64,000 bases of DNA from Juglans regia (lineage: Eukaryota > Streptophyta > Magnoliopsida > Fagales > Juglandaceae): the NCBI RefSeq assembly GCF_001411555.2, contig NC_049901.1, positions 34,420,838-34,484,837 on the forward strand. The letters run 5' to 3'. Shown here piece by piece: positions 48,561 to 61,100 of this stretch. Within the stretch, counting starts at the first letter, position 1. Every line of letters starts with the position of its first letter. Position numbers and translations under genes: made by a program. The notes beneath the pieces were generated by a model. It had not been told where the DNA came from. It ran no database searches and saw only the letters and a program-made list of their open reading frames with translations.

Positions 48561-49689
48561 CTTGCCACACATTCTCGTACTTGCAATCAAAAAGTAGAGG
48601 GGGTTGGGAGTCTCCATTGATACCTTCGATGATTAAGTTAATATATCGCTTGGGAGAGAATTAGAGAATGAACTTATGAGCTAGAACTTTTTGTTTTACC
48701 TCGAATCGGCTTTATATCCCCTGTAGAGGTTGAGCCCTTGTTTCTCTTATATACTTGGGGTGTCTGTCCCTGTTCAGGATGTCATGTCGTCATTTAAATA
48801 TGTTTATGATATAGATATTGATGTCCAATCACCTTGAAGCGCCTCCCTCTCTAGTCCTATAGCCAAGTCCCAACCCCTTAGGCCAAAACACCTTTATATT
48901 GCCCACCATCGAGGTGGAGGGAGGAGCTTCGGCTCCTCTCTTCCTCCCTCATTGATGGATGTCTCAATGTTCTATTGGTCAACTATTTTTCCATTTTCTT
49001 TCTCCAATTTTGAATTTTGCCTTATTTTTCTAAGATTTTTTGTATTTGATTAGATCTGCACATCCCTAGATCCCATAACCAAGCCACAATCCCACACCAA
49101 CTTACCATGATCCTTTCATCTCCATCTTTCTAGCGGTCGCAGCATCAACCCTATCCGATGTGCATGTGATCCTCACGCATTGCATAAAGACTCTACCCAA
49201 AGCTTCTTGAAATCTCAATACTCCAAGCCACATCTCAATCCCCACACACTTGCTAGTTGTTCTCCTCTTCCCTATTTCTGTCCTAAATATCCTATCCCCC
49301 TCACTAGTGGGAGCATGTATGTCTGCCACACGTTACCATATTTTTTTCGAGCTGATTGCACATCCCTAGGTTAGTTGCTATAAGCAACTATTCGGTTATA
49401 TTTTTTGTTTTTATTTTGTGTAGGTGTTGGGAAGCTCGTTCGATTACCGTTTTCAAGATGCCAACTCTTAACACAACTTTTCTAAAAAGCCCGCTAGTGC
49501 ATTCTCTTTATCGGAAAGTACATTTTGTCCACCGAACTTTTCCAAGAATGCAAAAGACGTGAGCTCGTAGATCTTCAACTACCATTTCGAGAGAGGTCGA
49601 TTGAGTGAACTCCTCCTGTTGTGGGATTTTTTTGCAATAAAATGTTTTATGCAATCCAATCAATGGATTGCTCCAACAATCGTATTCAC
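48561..49689. other. Unassigned intergenic DNA
   Basis: Contains a GC-moderate stretch (48590-49420) with no coding similarity I can name and two occurrences of 'tgcacatccctag' (49058 and 49358). It may be old repeat sequence. Confidence 0.35.
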
Positions 49690-49895
49690 GTTGGTAAGAG
49701 TCTTGGTCTTAGTGGTATGTTTCATTAAGGTCTACAGTTTAAATCCTTTTGGATACAAACAATTTCTAAATACTATTGGACTGACAGATTATTTTTTCTT
49801 AAATTATCCAATATGCACTTGCAATAAATAAATTCATTACCGAGAGCATATACACTTCCAAAATTATTCAGGATTTTATCCTTGGGCACCCGATG
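49690..49895 (+). mobile_element. tRNA-derived SINE remnant
   Basis: 'ggtaagagtcttggtcttag' followed by 'tggtatg' resembles a tRNA-type A box. 'ctacagtttaaatcc' about 25 bp later resembles a B box (GGTTCAAATCC). The body ('atgcacttgcaataa', 'cattaccgagagc', 'gggcacccgatgc') follows the order of a common dicot SINE body. Heavy C-to-T type decay is evident. Confidence 0.55.
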
Positions 49896-51542
49896 CTTCT
49901 AAAAAAATATCGTATTCGTGGTGGCTAGCGATGCCATGGGAACCACAATTTTGAGATGCTTGTTAGGATCACCACTCCCACTGGTATATTTATTTTTCCA
50001 TAATAATTAAATGATGTTATCTTTGTCATGAAAAGTCCATTAGCCTTGAATTATTGCAAAGTTTGAATCGGGGTTGGTGCACCGCATTAAACTACCAGAA
50101 GACGGGGGGAACGATTCTACAAAGAAGAGAGGCGTGCGTGTCTGAAAGGTCTTGGTTTGGGTGCTTCTTTCTTGTTATCCAATATGCTCTAAGATGCTTC
50201 TTCTTCTTTACCAAACCACCATGACTATGACCATCAAACGCACTCATATTTGCCTGTTCTTGTCATCCTTTGCCTGTTCCCATATTTGCAGTGGTGATTA
50301 ATAATTTTAATATATATATTTTTTAATCATGGCTCTCTTATTTTAATTTCTTCCACCTCCAATGACTCTTTTGCGTTGGTCATGCACGTGCAATTCCTGT
50401 GTTGATTTTTTTTTTCCCAGTCAATCCGCGTGTTACATAAGGAATAAACTTTACACCTCACAAAGTTTTATGGTAAAATGTTAGACGAGTGTTATTCCAT
50501 TTTATTTTGAGAAATAATGGTAGATAAAAATCTCAAATAGATAAGTCTCATACAAGTTTTTTATAAAAAAATAAATTCTACTAATAAAAAATAGTTTTTT
50601 TTTTTTTTTAACGTGTTGTATATTTTTTTACAAAAGTTTGCGCTAGACTTATCTATTTTAAGTTTGTATAAATTATTTTTCTTTTATTATAAAATATAAT
50701 AAATAGTCTTATTAATTTCGTGATATTACTTTTATCAGGAGATTTTTTTATGCTATATCACTTCTCTTTTATTTTTATTTGTATAAATCTTTAAATAGCA
50801 TTAAATATTTAGGTTTCTCATGTTTTGCTCTCCAAATTTTACCTTAAAATTTACAATAAAAAGTTATGAAGAATTTCATTTTACTCTTTTAAGTGCACAA
50901 GTAATGATACATGCACGACTTCATTTTTATAATCATTTATAAAATCATATTTTAAAATGAAAGAATTATGTAAAGTGACATTAATTTTATAAGTTATTTT
51001 ATAAAAAAATACATGTCATTTAAAATATAATTATATAAAAAGTTGTAAAAAAATGATTATATGTATATGATCATTTTCCTAAGCATATACTTTTATTATG
51101 TCAATCAAAATTGACACACTTTTTCTTTATTACACAAGAAAAAGTTTGCTTTCATTGTTTCATTCGTACACGTCACCTTTTCTGTTTTTGGAAGAAAGAC
51201 TCAAAAATGTTTGATGATATTTTTAACTGTGTTTCAGAATCTCAGTTTTCAAACAAGGTAAACAACGACCTGAAAAATCTTGACCGTTGGATCTCCTATC
51301 ATTGGTCAATTCTGGTAGTCCCAAAAATCGTTAGAGAAACATAGGGTATAAATTATAATCCATAGTACTCTATCCAGGCGATTATAATCGCCTTAACAAA
51401 TTAAAATTATTATGTCGTAAATTAGTTTACTCACAGAAATAACAATATAGGAGTTCGTCTTAACAAATAATTTGGAAAAGTTGTCGTTTATAGCTCGTAG
51501 TTTCACTGTTTCAGACACCGCGAGTCTATAGTTTCCATACAA
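49896..51542. other. Upstream region of the O-fucosyltransferase-like gene
   Basis: AT-rich with T and A runs. No element or coding region recognised. The proximal promoter would be in its last few hundred bases, ending in a pyrimidine-rich leader (CTCT repeats at 51565-51588). Confidence 0.45.
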
Positions 51543-51599
51543 ATGGATCAACTCTCCCTCACCTCTCTACCTCTCTCTCTCTCTCTAGTGATTCGTTAA
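51543..51599 (+). promoter_or_regulatory. Upstream ORF 1 in the 5' leader
   Basis: ATG at 51543 opens an 18-codon frame (MDQLSLTSLPLSLSLVIR) that stops at TAA. The final A of that stop is the first A of the next ATG (TAATG). It counts only if the transcript starts upstream of 51543. Confidence 0.5.
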
Positions 51600-51628
51600 T
51601 GGCGATCTCATCCAAATCCACTCATTGA
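51599..51628 (+). promoter_or_regulatory. Upstream ORF 2 in the 5' leader
   Basis: ATG at 51599 encodes MAISSKSTH and stops 36 bases before the main start. It overlaps the stop of the previous upstream ORF by one base. Confidence 0.5.
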
Positions 51629-51663
51629 CAACATCACCTTCACGAAACACGCACACAGAAGTG

Positions 51664-54600
51664 ATGGGTCACCATCACCACCACCATAACACCAGCGATG
51701 GAATCTCCCAGCGAGTCAACAGCCCTCGTTTCTCGGGTCCAATGACTCGCCGAGGCCACTCTTTCAAGCGCAACACCGTCACCAGCAACACCCATGGCAG
51801 CAAGGACGACAGCAGCAACATTAACGAGAGCAATAATGGCAGTAATATTACCGGTTTCAGTAACCACCATGAAATTGACCTCCACCTCAGCTCACCCAGA
51901 TCCGAAATGGGCGCCGACTCGGTTGCCCTCGATGGGTTCGAGTCATTCTTAGAAAGGAAGCAAAGCCACCACCACGTGAACCAGAGGGTTCATGGGGGTT
52001 TAGTCAGGCGCTTGCTAAGGAGTCCTGTGGGATCTGTAATGGTAGAGTTGGGGTTGAGGGAGAGGAAGAAGCTTGGCCATTGGATGTTTTTGCTGTTCTG
52101 TGGGGCGTGTCTGTTTCTGGGTCTTCTAAAGATTTGTGCTACAGGATGGTTTGGATCTGCCATTGAAAGAGCTGCGTCCAATCAGGTTGGCTCAAGTAGA
52201 TACCCATACGGATGTTATATATATGTTGATCTTTCTGTCTGCCTATGAAAAATAGTACGTGGCTGTATATATATATATATAGGACTATTAGTTTGCATCT
52301 GCTACCTTATCGTTTGGGCTATTGCATATTATGTTGCTTGTGAAGCATCCTTAATCTCACCTAAATTATTCAATCTTTTTAATTAGGATTCAACTGACTC
52401 CATCACTGGTCTAAATCTAATGGATCAAAGCTCTCATGAATATGGATATAGGGAGGGAGGAAGTGATGTGGAACGGACTCTAATGATGGTGGCATCGGGT
52501 ATAGTTGGCAGCCAAAATGGCAAGGCTGAAGTAAGTTTCCGATCTATATTTAAGCTCACTATTTACTCCCTCAGCTTCGATTGTTTCTTACTCTTTTCCT
52601 AAATGGATCATTATGTCCTGAAAATGGCTTATCTTGAGAGCCAAATGGTGGATAATGTCTCTTTAAGAGTTTGTTAATTTCTTCTCGTGACAATGACTTC
52701 TTGTTCAGGGCTCAGGTATCTGGTCCAAACCAGATAGTGAGAATTTCACCCAGTGCATCGACCGGTCAAGCAGTCACAAACGTATGATGTGCATCTTTCT
52801 CTCTCACTCATCTGCTTTATTGTGTCTCTATGTGTGTTTCTCAGGTTATTGCTTTCTCTTTGTTCTTTTTGCTTCTATTGACAGAGCTGGATGCAAAGAC
52901 AAATGGATACATCCTTGTAAATGCTAATGGAGGCTTAAATCAGATGAGATTTGGGGTCTGCCTATTGCGTGTTTTTATAGTTTTCACTGATTTATGTGGA
53001 TTTTGGCCAGATTCTGATCTGTCAATAATTTTAGAGTGCAGATTTGTGATATGGTTGCCATTGCGAAGGTTATGAATGCAACACTTGTCCTGCCTTCGCT
53101 TGATCACACCTCCTATTGGGCTGATGAGAGGTTGGTTTGTTTCTGTACTTCTACTATTGTTCAGTAATTGGAGTCATGTATTCTAACCATTCTAACGCCC
53201 TTGGCCTTATTAACACACTTAACATGAAAGTGACTAAACTTGGTAAAAAATTTAGGTAGAGTTCTCAAGCTTTTTAAATATTATAAGCTAACTCTTTGGA
53301 GAGCGACTTCATAATACTGAAACGTCTACTATTTTCTTCCTTTCCTTCCTTTTCGTTTCTTAAAAAATAAATGAATATATGGTATATTTGACCCTTCTTT
53401 TTGCGTGACCTTGGAAAATAATTCCTGATCATCTAAAAATGTAAGCATTGGTATTTTCTGGTAAATGTGTGAAATTCATTCCCCAGAGGAATCTATTGGG
53501 CAGCTGCTTTCAAGAGAAGGTGCCTTACTGTGAGAGCTACAGAGGGGTTATTCTTATGCTGCTTGAAGTTTAAATAATATCTTGCATGTGTACAAGTTTT
53601 TCATTATCTACTTTGGCCTAACTTATTTCATATGTATATATATTTGCAGTGGATTTAAAGATCTTTTTGATTGGCAACACTTCATCAAAACTCTGAAACA
53701 TGATATCCACATAGTGGAGACGTTGCCACCTGCCTATGCTGGACTTGAGCCTTTCAACAAAACACCAATATCTTGGTCCAAGGTCAAACAAAAACTTTTC
53801 TATCTTGAGTTGACCCACTTTCTTTAAAGTGTAATGTAATATAATACAAGGCTGTCCCCATAGGACCAAATGCTATTTTCTTCACGCACAATAAATCATA
53901 TAGCTAAAACAACATGCTGGATCCTGTTAGCTAGCATTTGCCATTCAGTTTGAGTAATATGAAAAAGACTCATTTGTCTGATATTGGGATACTTGTGTAT
54001 GTTCCATTGTGTGCATAAATGTGCTACATGTTCCTACATAATTCTAACATCCAATGGCGTTTATAAAAGAAAAAAAAAATCAAATGCCGTTATCATATTT
54101 TATTTTATCTCGTTCCAAGATTGATAGCAGTCTTATTTTTATTCATTTTTTTTTCAGGTCAGTTATTATAATACTGAGGTCCTCCCTCTTCTAAAGCAGC
54201 ACCAAGTAATCTATTTCACTCACACTGATACTCGGCTTGCCAACAATGATATCCCAAGTTCCATTCAAAAGCTGAGGTGCCGTGTAAATTACAAGGCTTT
54301 GAAATATTCAGCTCCAATAGAAGCACATGCAAACACCTTGGTTTCTAGAATGCGACAGAATGGAAGCCCTTATCTTGCCCTCCATTTGAGGCAAGTTTTG
54401 ACAGTTATACATCTTATCGAGATATTTTTTCTGTTGCTTCTGGGTGTGTTTTGCATGGGTCCTCTTTTGCTGATAGAATGTGCATTGATCTAGTCATTAA
54501 GGTTTATATTCTTTGGTTTGTTTGTTTGTATTTTTTTTTTTTTTCCAATTTCCCCTTAAAATCTGATGTTAAACTTCCATTGATTCTCCATTATCTATAT

Positions 54601-55994
54601 ATCATATTGGCCATGAAGTCTATGAGCTGAATATAGAAGTTTAACTTCCTCAACATCACAGCAGCTCATATCTACTTATTACAGGAATCAGTGGTATTTT
54701 GAAGTTATGTGGTTGACCTTCCCATTTGTGATTTTGGATTAGGATCCCTAGAGTTCTAGCCTGATCTCTAGGTCCTAGGGATGGAGAGAGAAAGATAAGA
54801 GCATAGGGCCTACAACATTTATTGCATAGACTTTGGGCATGAACTCTGGAAGGTCCCTATCCTGTGATTTTGGGTTTTATGGAACAGGTGGCTTTATGAA
54901 TCATCTCCTCGGAATGAGCCACACAAATAAGGGGACCTTCAATTGACTTGTGGGCTCCTGCTAATGTTTTGATTTTTTACGGGTTAATGCTTGCTTGTGT
55001 TGGACAATGGTTCAATTTCATAGGCATCCTTAACTGTTAATCCCTTTCCTACCGGGAATTAAATTGTTAATATTCTGCGATAAATTTGGATTAATTTAGG
55101 TAAGTTATATAATGTTACCCATTTTCTAATCTTTCTTTCTTTTTTTCTTTCTTTCTTTCTCTTTGTCGTTCTTTCTATTACAGATATGAGAAGGATATGC
55201 TTGCATTTACTGGCTGCAGTCATAATCTGACTGCAGAAGAAGATGATGAGCTACGTAGGATGCGGTATGAAGTCAGCCACTGGAAGGAGAAAGAGATCAA
55301 TGCGACAGAAAAAAGGTTGCTTGGAGGCTGCCCATTGACCCCCAGGGAAACAGCCCTTCTGCTTAAAGGGCTTGGTTTTCCATCTAGCACCAGGATTTAC
55401 TTGGTAGCTGGTGAAGCTTATGGTAATGGAACTATGCAATACCTTAAGGATGATTTCCCAAACATCTTCTCCCATTCCAGTCTCTCTACAGACAAAGAGC
55501 TTATTCCTTTCAAGAACCACCAGAACATGCTGGCCGGTATAGACTATGTTGTTGCCCTCCAGAGTGATGTGTTTGTTTATACTTATGATGGCAATATGGC
55601 AAAGGCAGTTCAAGGTCATAGGCGCTTTGAGGACTTTAGGAAGACCGTCAATCCTGACAAGTAATATTCTGAGCTGTCTCCCCTTAGCGTGTCTGATTTG
55701 GTGTTTTTTGTTCTGTTTCTGTATTGGTTTTTCACTCATCAAAATTGCAGTGTATGATAATTGTCATTGTGTTCATTCAGGATGAATTTTGTTGAACTTG
55801 TTGATAAGCTTGATGAAGGCAAAATCTCCTGGAAGAAATTTAGTTCCAAAGTGAGAAAGCTTCACAAAGACCGTGTTGGAGCTCCATACCGAAGGAAGCG
55901 TGGGGAGTTTCCAAAGCTGGAGGAAAGTTTTTATGCAAATCCCCTTCCTGGATGTATTTGTGAAACCAGACAGAAGTTGAAAGTAAATCATTAG
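51664..55994 (+). CDS. Plant O-fucosyltransferase-family protein, type II membrane (9 exons, 651 aa)
   Basis: Exons: 51664-52185, 52387-52530, 52709-52781, 52885-52955, 53042-53130, 53650-53782, 54158-54390, 55184-55660, 55781-55994. Phases close to 652 codons. Seven introns are GT-AG; the intron after 54390 is GC-AG. The start is the first in-frame ATG. Residues 1-138 are cytosolic-looking and begin with six His residues. A single membrane anchor spans about 139-158 ([20 protein letters not shown]). The lumenal part holds the family marks: GGLNQMR (262-268, sugar-nucleotide region), [26 protein letters not shown] (HLR at 420-422), [18 protein letters not shown] and [13 protein letters not shown]. 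Relatives act in the Golgi on cell-wall polysaccharide or protein substrates; the acceptor here cannot be read from sequence. Confidence 0.9.
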
Positions 55995-56337
55995 GTTTTG
56001 TAATTTTATTTAATGGTGTTCAGATGCATGCAAAAGACATTGAAGGCTGGGTGCCATTACTAGAGCGATATTGTCTCGGGAAGTGACAATCTCAAACTTC
56101 ACAAATTCTGAGAGAAAAGATATGGTAGAAGATGCTCCTGTTTATAGGTGGAAGAACTCAAAGAAGTCCCTGGTTCAGTGTGGAACCAATACAATGAAGC
56201 TGTGATCGCAGCAGACTAATTCAAGGTTGACTGCAGTCAGGTTAGGTATACCACTCCTAAGAGAGACGTCTGAAAAGGAAACTTTCTTACTGTAAATTGC
56301 AAAACCACATACTTCTCAAAACAAATGTATCTTCTCT

Positions 56338-56376
56338 GGAAAGGGGAGGGGAGGGGAGGGGAGGGGAGGGGAGGTT
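56338..56376 (+). repeat. (GGGGA)n tract past the stop codon
   Basis: Seven closely spaced runs of four or more G on the coding strand, about 345 bases after the stop codon, likely in the 3' UTR. It meets the simple pattern for intramolecular G-quadruplex formation. Confidence 0.75.
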
Positions 56377-57220
56377 GGGTGGATTGCATGTACCCCAATT
56401 TTGTAGTTGGAAAAAAAGAATGAGAGGTGGGGCGATACGAAATGTACTGTATTATTTCGAGATATCAATGATAGAACAATTGGGATTTTAACTAATGCTG
56501 CTCTTTCAGACTGCTTTCCTTTCCTTTCCTTTCCTTATCGGCTCTTTTGCTGGCTGTTGATGTGCAAACTTGTTTTCTGGATTTCTGTTATAACAAAAAT
56601 GAAGATAGGAAGAGGTGCATATCTATCATGAACTCCTTTTATGAGGCATCTCAGACTATAAGCAGAGATAAAGCTGATAATTCTCTGCTCTAAAAACATG
56701 AGATGCTTGAAAGGAATAAATCATGTATATTGTTCATCATTTCATCTGCAATGGCTAAAAGATGAGCCCTGCCCTTGACAAAGCAAGCAAGCAGCAATGT
56801 TAGCTTGAGAAGGACAATGAGCATGCTTATCCTTCCATGCTCTCTTATTAAATGCTGTCACAAGGAAACAAAGTCAAGTAGGCAGTAGAAGATCAAGAGG
56901 GGGCTGAAATTTCAGATACCTTAATGAAAGGCAGAGAACCTGGGGACGAATCTCACAACCAGAACTATTTTTACTATATTCCTATTACTTTAATTTTATT
57001 TTTGTAAAAAGAAAATCTTCTAGTGACAATCTCACAAATTGCCACACTTTTTTAAATTAGAAAAAACCTATAATAGTACCTGGTGTAACTATAAATCCAC
57101 CTGTCATGGGGATGCATGGTGTCCACCTTGTGAAATAAATCCACCTACACCATATTAAAATCCCTAAGATTTGATATATCTAAATATTTAATTAAAAAAT
57201 AAGGATGCATCGTGTCCACC
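56377..57220. other. 3' flank of the fucosyltransferase-like gene
   Basis: AATAAA at about 56719 is a possible polyadenylation signal. 'tttcctttcctttcctt' repeats lie at about 56514-56536. The rest is unassigned. Confidence 0.45.
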
Positions 57221-57650
57221 TGTCATGGGCTGAAGAGCAGCTGCGGTGGCTGGGTGGAAGAACTGTGTGGCAGAGAGATGAAGAAGGTTCACAATTTTGT
57301 TAGTTAAGAAGGAATCATACGCTGTCGTTTTGAGAGACGATTGTGAGAATAATTGATTGTATAAGGAAAAAGGTTGTCATTTGAATTAGTCGGGGTTAAA
57401 AGGGACGATGTGTTTTTAGGGAACTGAAGTGTTGTATAATTGGAGTTGTAAGAAACGATACCATTTTTTTATAATAAGAAGTATAAGAGCACCACGAGTT
57501 GGAACAGAGGCCAACTCTGGTTTGATTGCTTAATTCCCTCCAATTCTCTATCACTTCTTCTCCATATTCTCTCTATTTTCTTTCTCTAATTCTTGGGTTC
57601 TTGGAGAGTGACTCACTCGAAACAGTTGTAGTAGTAGTGGGTCCATTACA
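57221..57650 (+). repeat. LTR copy 1
   Basis: TGTCATGGGCTG to CCATTACA, 430 bp. Followed by a primer-site-like ATTGGTATCGGAA. Confidence 0.85.
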
Positions 57651-57698
57651 ATTGGTATCGGAATAGTGACTACATCACAGGTTCAAGTCACGAAGGGG

Positions 57699-58098
57699 AT
57701 GAGCTATAGTGGCTAGGTGGAAGAACTGTGTGGGGAAGAGATGAAGAAGGGCAGACAATTTTATTAGTTTAAAAGGAATCATACGTTGTCATTTTGAGAG
57801 ACGATTGTGAGAATTAATTGATTGTATAATGAAAAAGTTGTTTGAATTAGTGAGGATTAAAAGGGACGATGTCGTTTTGGGAAACTAAAGTATTGTATAA
57901 TTGGAGTTATAAGATATGATAGCATTTTTTATAATAGGAAGTATAAGAGCACAATGAGTTGGAACAGAGGCCAACTTTGGTTTAATTGCTTAATTCTCTC
58001 TCTTGTTCTACATCTTCTCTCTACTTTTTCTCTCTAATTCTTAGGTTCTTGGAGGGTGACTCTTTCAAAATAGTCGTAGTAGTAATGGGTCCATTACA
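57699..58098 (+). repeat. LTR copy 2 (5'-truncated), next to the internal region
   Basis: Matches copy 1 from 'ggctaggtggaagaactg' onward and ends CCATTACA. Its first ~20 bp are replaced. Only 48 bp separate it from copy 1. Confidence 0.8.
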
Positions 58099-58100
58099 AT

Positions 58101-58112
58101 TGGTATCAGATT
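58101..58112 (+). other. Primer binding site
   Basis: TGGTATCAGATT, two bases after LTR copy 2, initiator-Met tRNA type with the end changed. Confidence 0.7.
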
Positions 58113-58121
58113 GTCAATGTA

Positions 58122-61100
58122 CAATGGCAAAGGGTAAGCGATCCTTTGCTCAGATTTTCGATTCTGTTAATAATCTTCAGCAGTAGTAGGATAGGCAACA
58201 GAAACAAATTGAGGATACCATTGCATTTTTGGTTCAACAACAAGAAGCAGCTAGAGTGGATAGGGAAAATCAAGATAAGAGGGTTTCCAAATTATTGCAG
58301 CAAATTTCAAGACTTTCTTGCAATAGATCAGAAGGTAATGGTCAATAAGTAAGAAATTTTCAATAAAATCAGAATTGTGGGTGTAAAGTTGATATGTATG
58401 AAGGTGTGGGTGAAGTACAATATCGTGATGTGGGTGATAGAAGTTTTTCTAAAGGCATCAAATTGGACTTTCCTAGACTTGTGGGTAAGAATCATTCTGC
58501 TTGGATTTATCGTACTAATCAATAATTTCTTTATTATCAAGTACGACTTGGGCAAAGAATCTTTCTAGCATCATTTCATATGGATGAGGAAGCTCTCATA
58601 TGGTTTCAAGATGCAAGTGAGACTGGGGGCATTTCATTCTTGGGAGGAGTTCACTCAAGCTGTGAAGATCAAGTTTGGATCATCTATCTATGATGATCCA
58701 ATGGAAGCTCTTACCAAATTGAAACAAGTAAATTCTATTATAGTTGTTTCTTAAGTGGTCTGTGTGATGAAGTCAGACTACCTGTGAGGATGTTAAATCT
58801 CACTTCTTTGAATGATGTTTTTGGATTAGCCAAAATTCAAGAGCAATATATTTGGAGTACAAGAAAATCTTGGCAAAGTAGTTCATTTGACTCTCATCAG
58901 TAGAGTTCTGAAGTGGCAGTTTCTAGAAATGGTCCTATGGGATCAATGTTGGGCATACCTAAGTATTTGCCTATTGCAAAGTTGCCTTACTAGAAGATTT
59001 CTGAAGCACAAATGCGAGAAAGGAGGAACAAAGGCCTCTGCCACTTTTGTGATGATAAGTGGCATCAAGGCCATAAATGTGTAAAACTAAGGCTTTATTT
59101 GATGGAGGGTATGAAGATCCATAGTAGCTATGCTGAAGTAACTGATGGGGAAACTATGCTTGATAATATGATAGAGGAGACAAATGAATATGCAGATATT
59201 GCCTCTATTTTATTGCAAGCCATGGTAGGCACCCCAAACCCTAAAACAATGAGGGTGGTGGGGCATATTAATAAGAGGAGGGTAATAATTTTGATTAACA
59301 CAGGCAGCACCCAAAACTTTGTGGATACTGAAGTTGTGTCTCGATGTAATTTGCCTTTAGTAACAGAAAATCCTATTCAAGTGAGAGTGGCCAATGGTGA
59401 CATGTTGAGTAGTAGAGGTAAATCCTTGGGGGTTGGGATTAGTATACAAGGCACTATGTTTACAGCTGATTTCTTTGCCTTAAACTTGGGAGGCCATGAT
59501 GTAGTTTTGGGTATTCAATGGTTATTGTCTTTGGGTCTAGTACTTTGGGACTTTGTGACATTAAAAATGGATTTTTCATATAGAGGTAAGAAGGTGTGCC
59601 TCAAAGGCCTTACATATGCCACTAACTTAGCAGATGATAAAGAGCTTTTCAATATCACAAAAGTGGGGTCTAAGGGTGTGTGGTTACAACTATTATCGTC
59701 TGAAGATAGCTCACATCAACTTGTAGTGGAAAGGGAAATTTCTGAGTTATTCTAGAAATATACTAAGGTTTTTTATTAATCTAGTGGCTTGCCTCCTCAG
59801 AGATCTAGAGATAATCAAATAGTGCTTAAAAAGGACTCTATTCCAATCAGTGTTTGATCCTACAGATACCCATATTTTCATTAAACAAAAATAGAGAAGA
59901 TAGTTGTAGACTTGTTGAAGTCTAGGGTAATCAAACCCAGCCAATCTCCATTCTCTTCTCCAGTTCTGTTAGTCAAAAAGTCAGATGGGTCCTGGCGAAT
60001 GTGTATTGATTGCAGGGTCTTGAATTAAGCCACCACTATCAAAGATAAATATCCCATTCCAGTGGTGGATTAGTTGATAGATGAGTTGTTTGGTTCCAGT
60101 GTGTTTTCCAAGTTAGACCTGAGATCAGGTTATCATCAAATTCATATGAAAGCTAAATATGTGCATAAGACAGCTTTTAGAACACATGAGAAACATTATG
60201 AGTTCATTGTCATACCATTTGGACTCACTAATGCTCCCTTAACATTCCAAGCACTTATGAATGATGTGTTTAGGCAATAATTGAGACAAATTGTTATAGT
60301 TTTCTTTGATGATATTTTGGTATATAGCAAAGATTGGCAGTCTCATTTGTCACATTTGGCTGTTGTGTTGGAGACTTTGAAGAAAAATTAGTTGTTTGCA
60401 AAGAAATCGAAATGTCATTTTGCCTGCACTAAAATTGAGTACTTAGGATAACTGATTTCCAAAGATGGGTGGAAAGATGATCCTAAAAAGTTGGAGGCTA
60501 TGTTAACCTAGCCAATTTCTAAAAATGTGAAGTCATTGAGGGCTTTTTTTGGGATTGACAAGTTACTATAGGAAGTTTATTAGGGGTTATGCCCAGATAG
60601 CAGCTTCATTATTGAAAAAAAGGCATTTCAGTGGACTAGCCCTCCAATATTGTCTTTACCTGATTTTTCACAGAAGTCTGTCATTAAGTGTGATGCTTGT
60701 GGTGTTGGGGTTTGTAGAAGGTTTACCTATTTCTAAGGGCTATTCATGTATTATGGTGGTTGTTGATAGGTTGTCAAAGTACTCTCATTTTATGGCATTA
60801 AAGCACCCTTTCATAGCTGCAAAGGATGCCATAGACCATAGTGTTTGACAGAGGCTCAACTTTTTCAAGTTCCTTTTGGAGTGAGCTCTTTAAGCTTCAA
60901 GGGGGACTCTCTCTTACTCATATGCTTATTACCCTCAAAGTGATGGGCAGATTGAGGCTGTCAATAAGTGTTTGGAGCATTTTTTGAGGATCTTTATTGT
61001 GATAAGCCAAGGCAATGGGCTGACTGGTTGAGACTTGCTGAATAGTGGTATAACATCACTTTTGATACTTCAATTAAATTGACTCCTTATGACATGGGAA

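Noticed and set aside
51597..51600. Continuous coding from the 51599 ATG into the main frame
   Set aside because: That frame stops at 51628. It can only be an upstream ORF.
51625..51663. Start of the fucosyltransferase-like protein at 51625
   Set aside because: The codon is TTG. The first in-frame ATG is at 51664.
55251..55742. 163-codon - strand frame
   Set aside because: Antisense of the largest exon of the fucosyltransferase-like gene.
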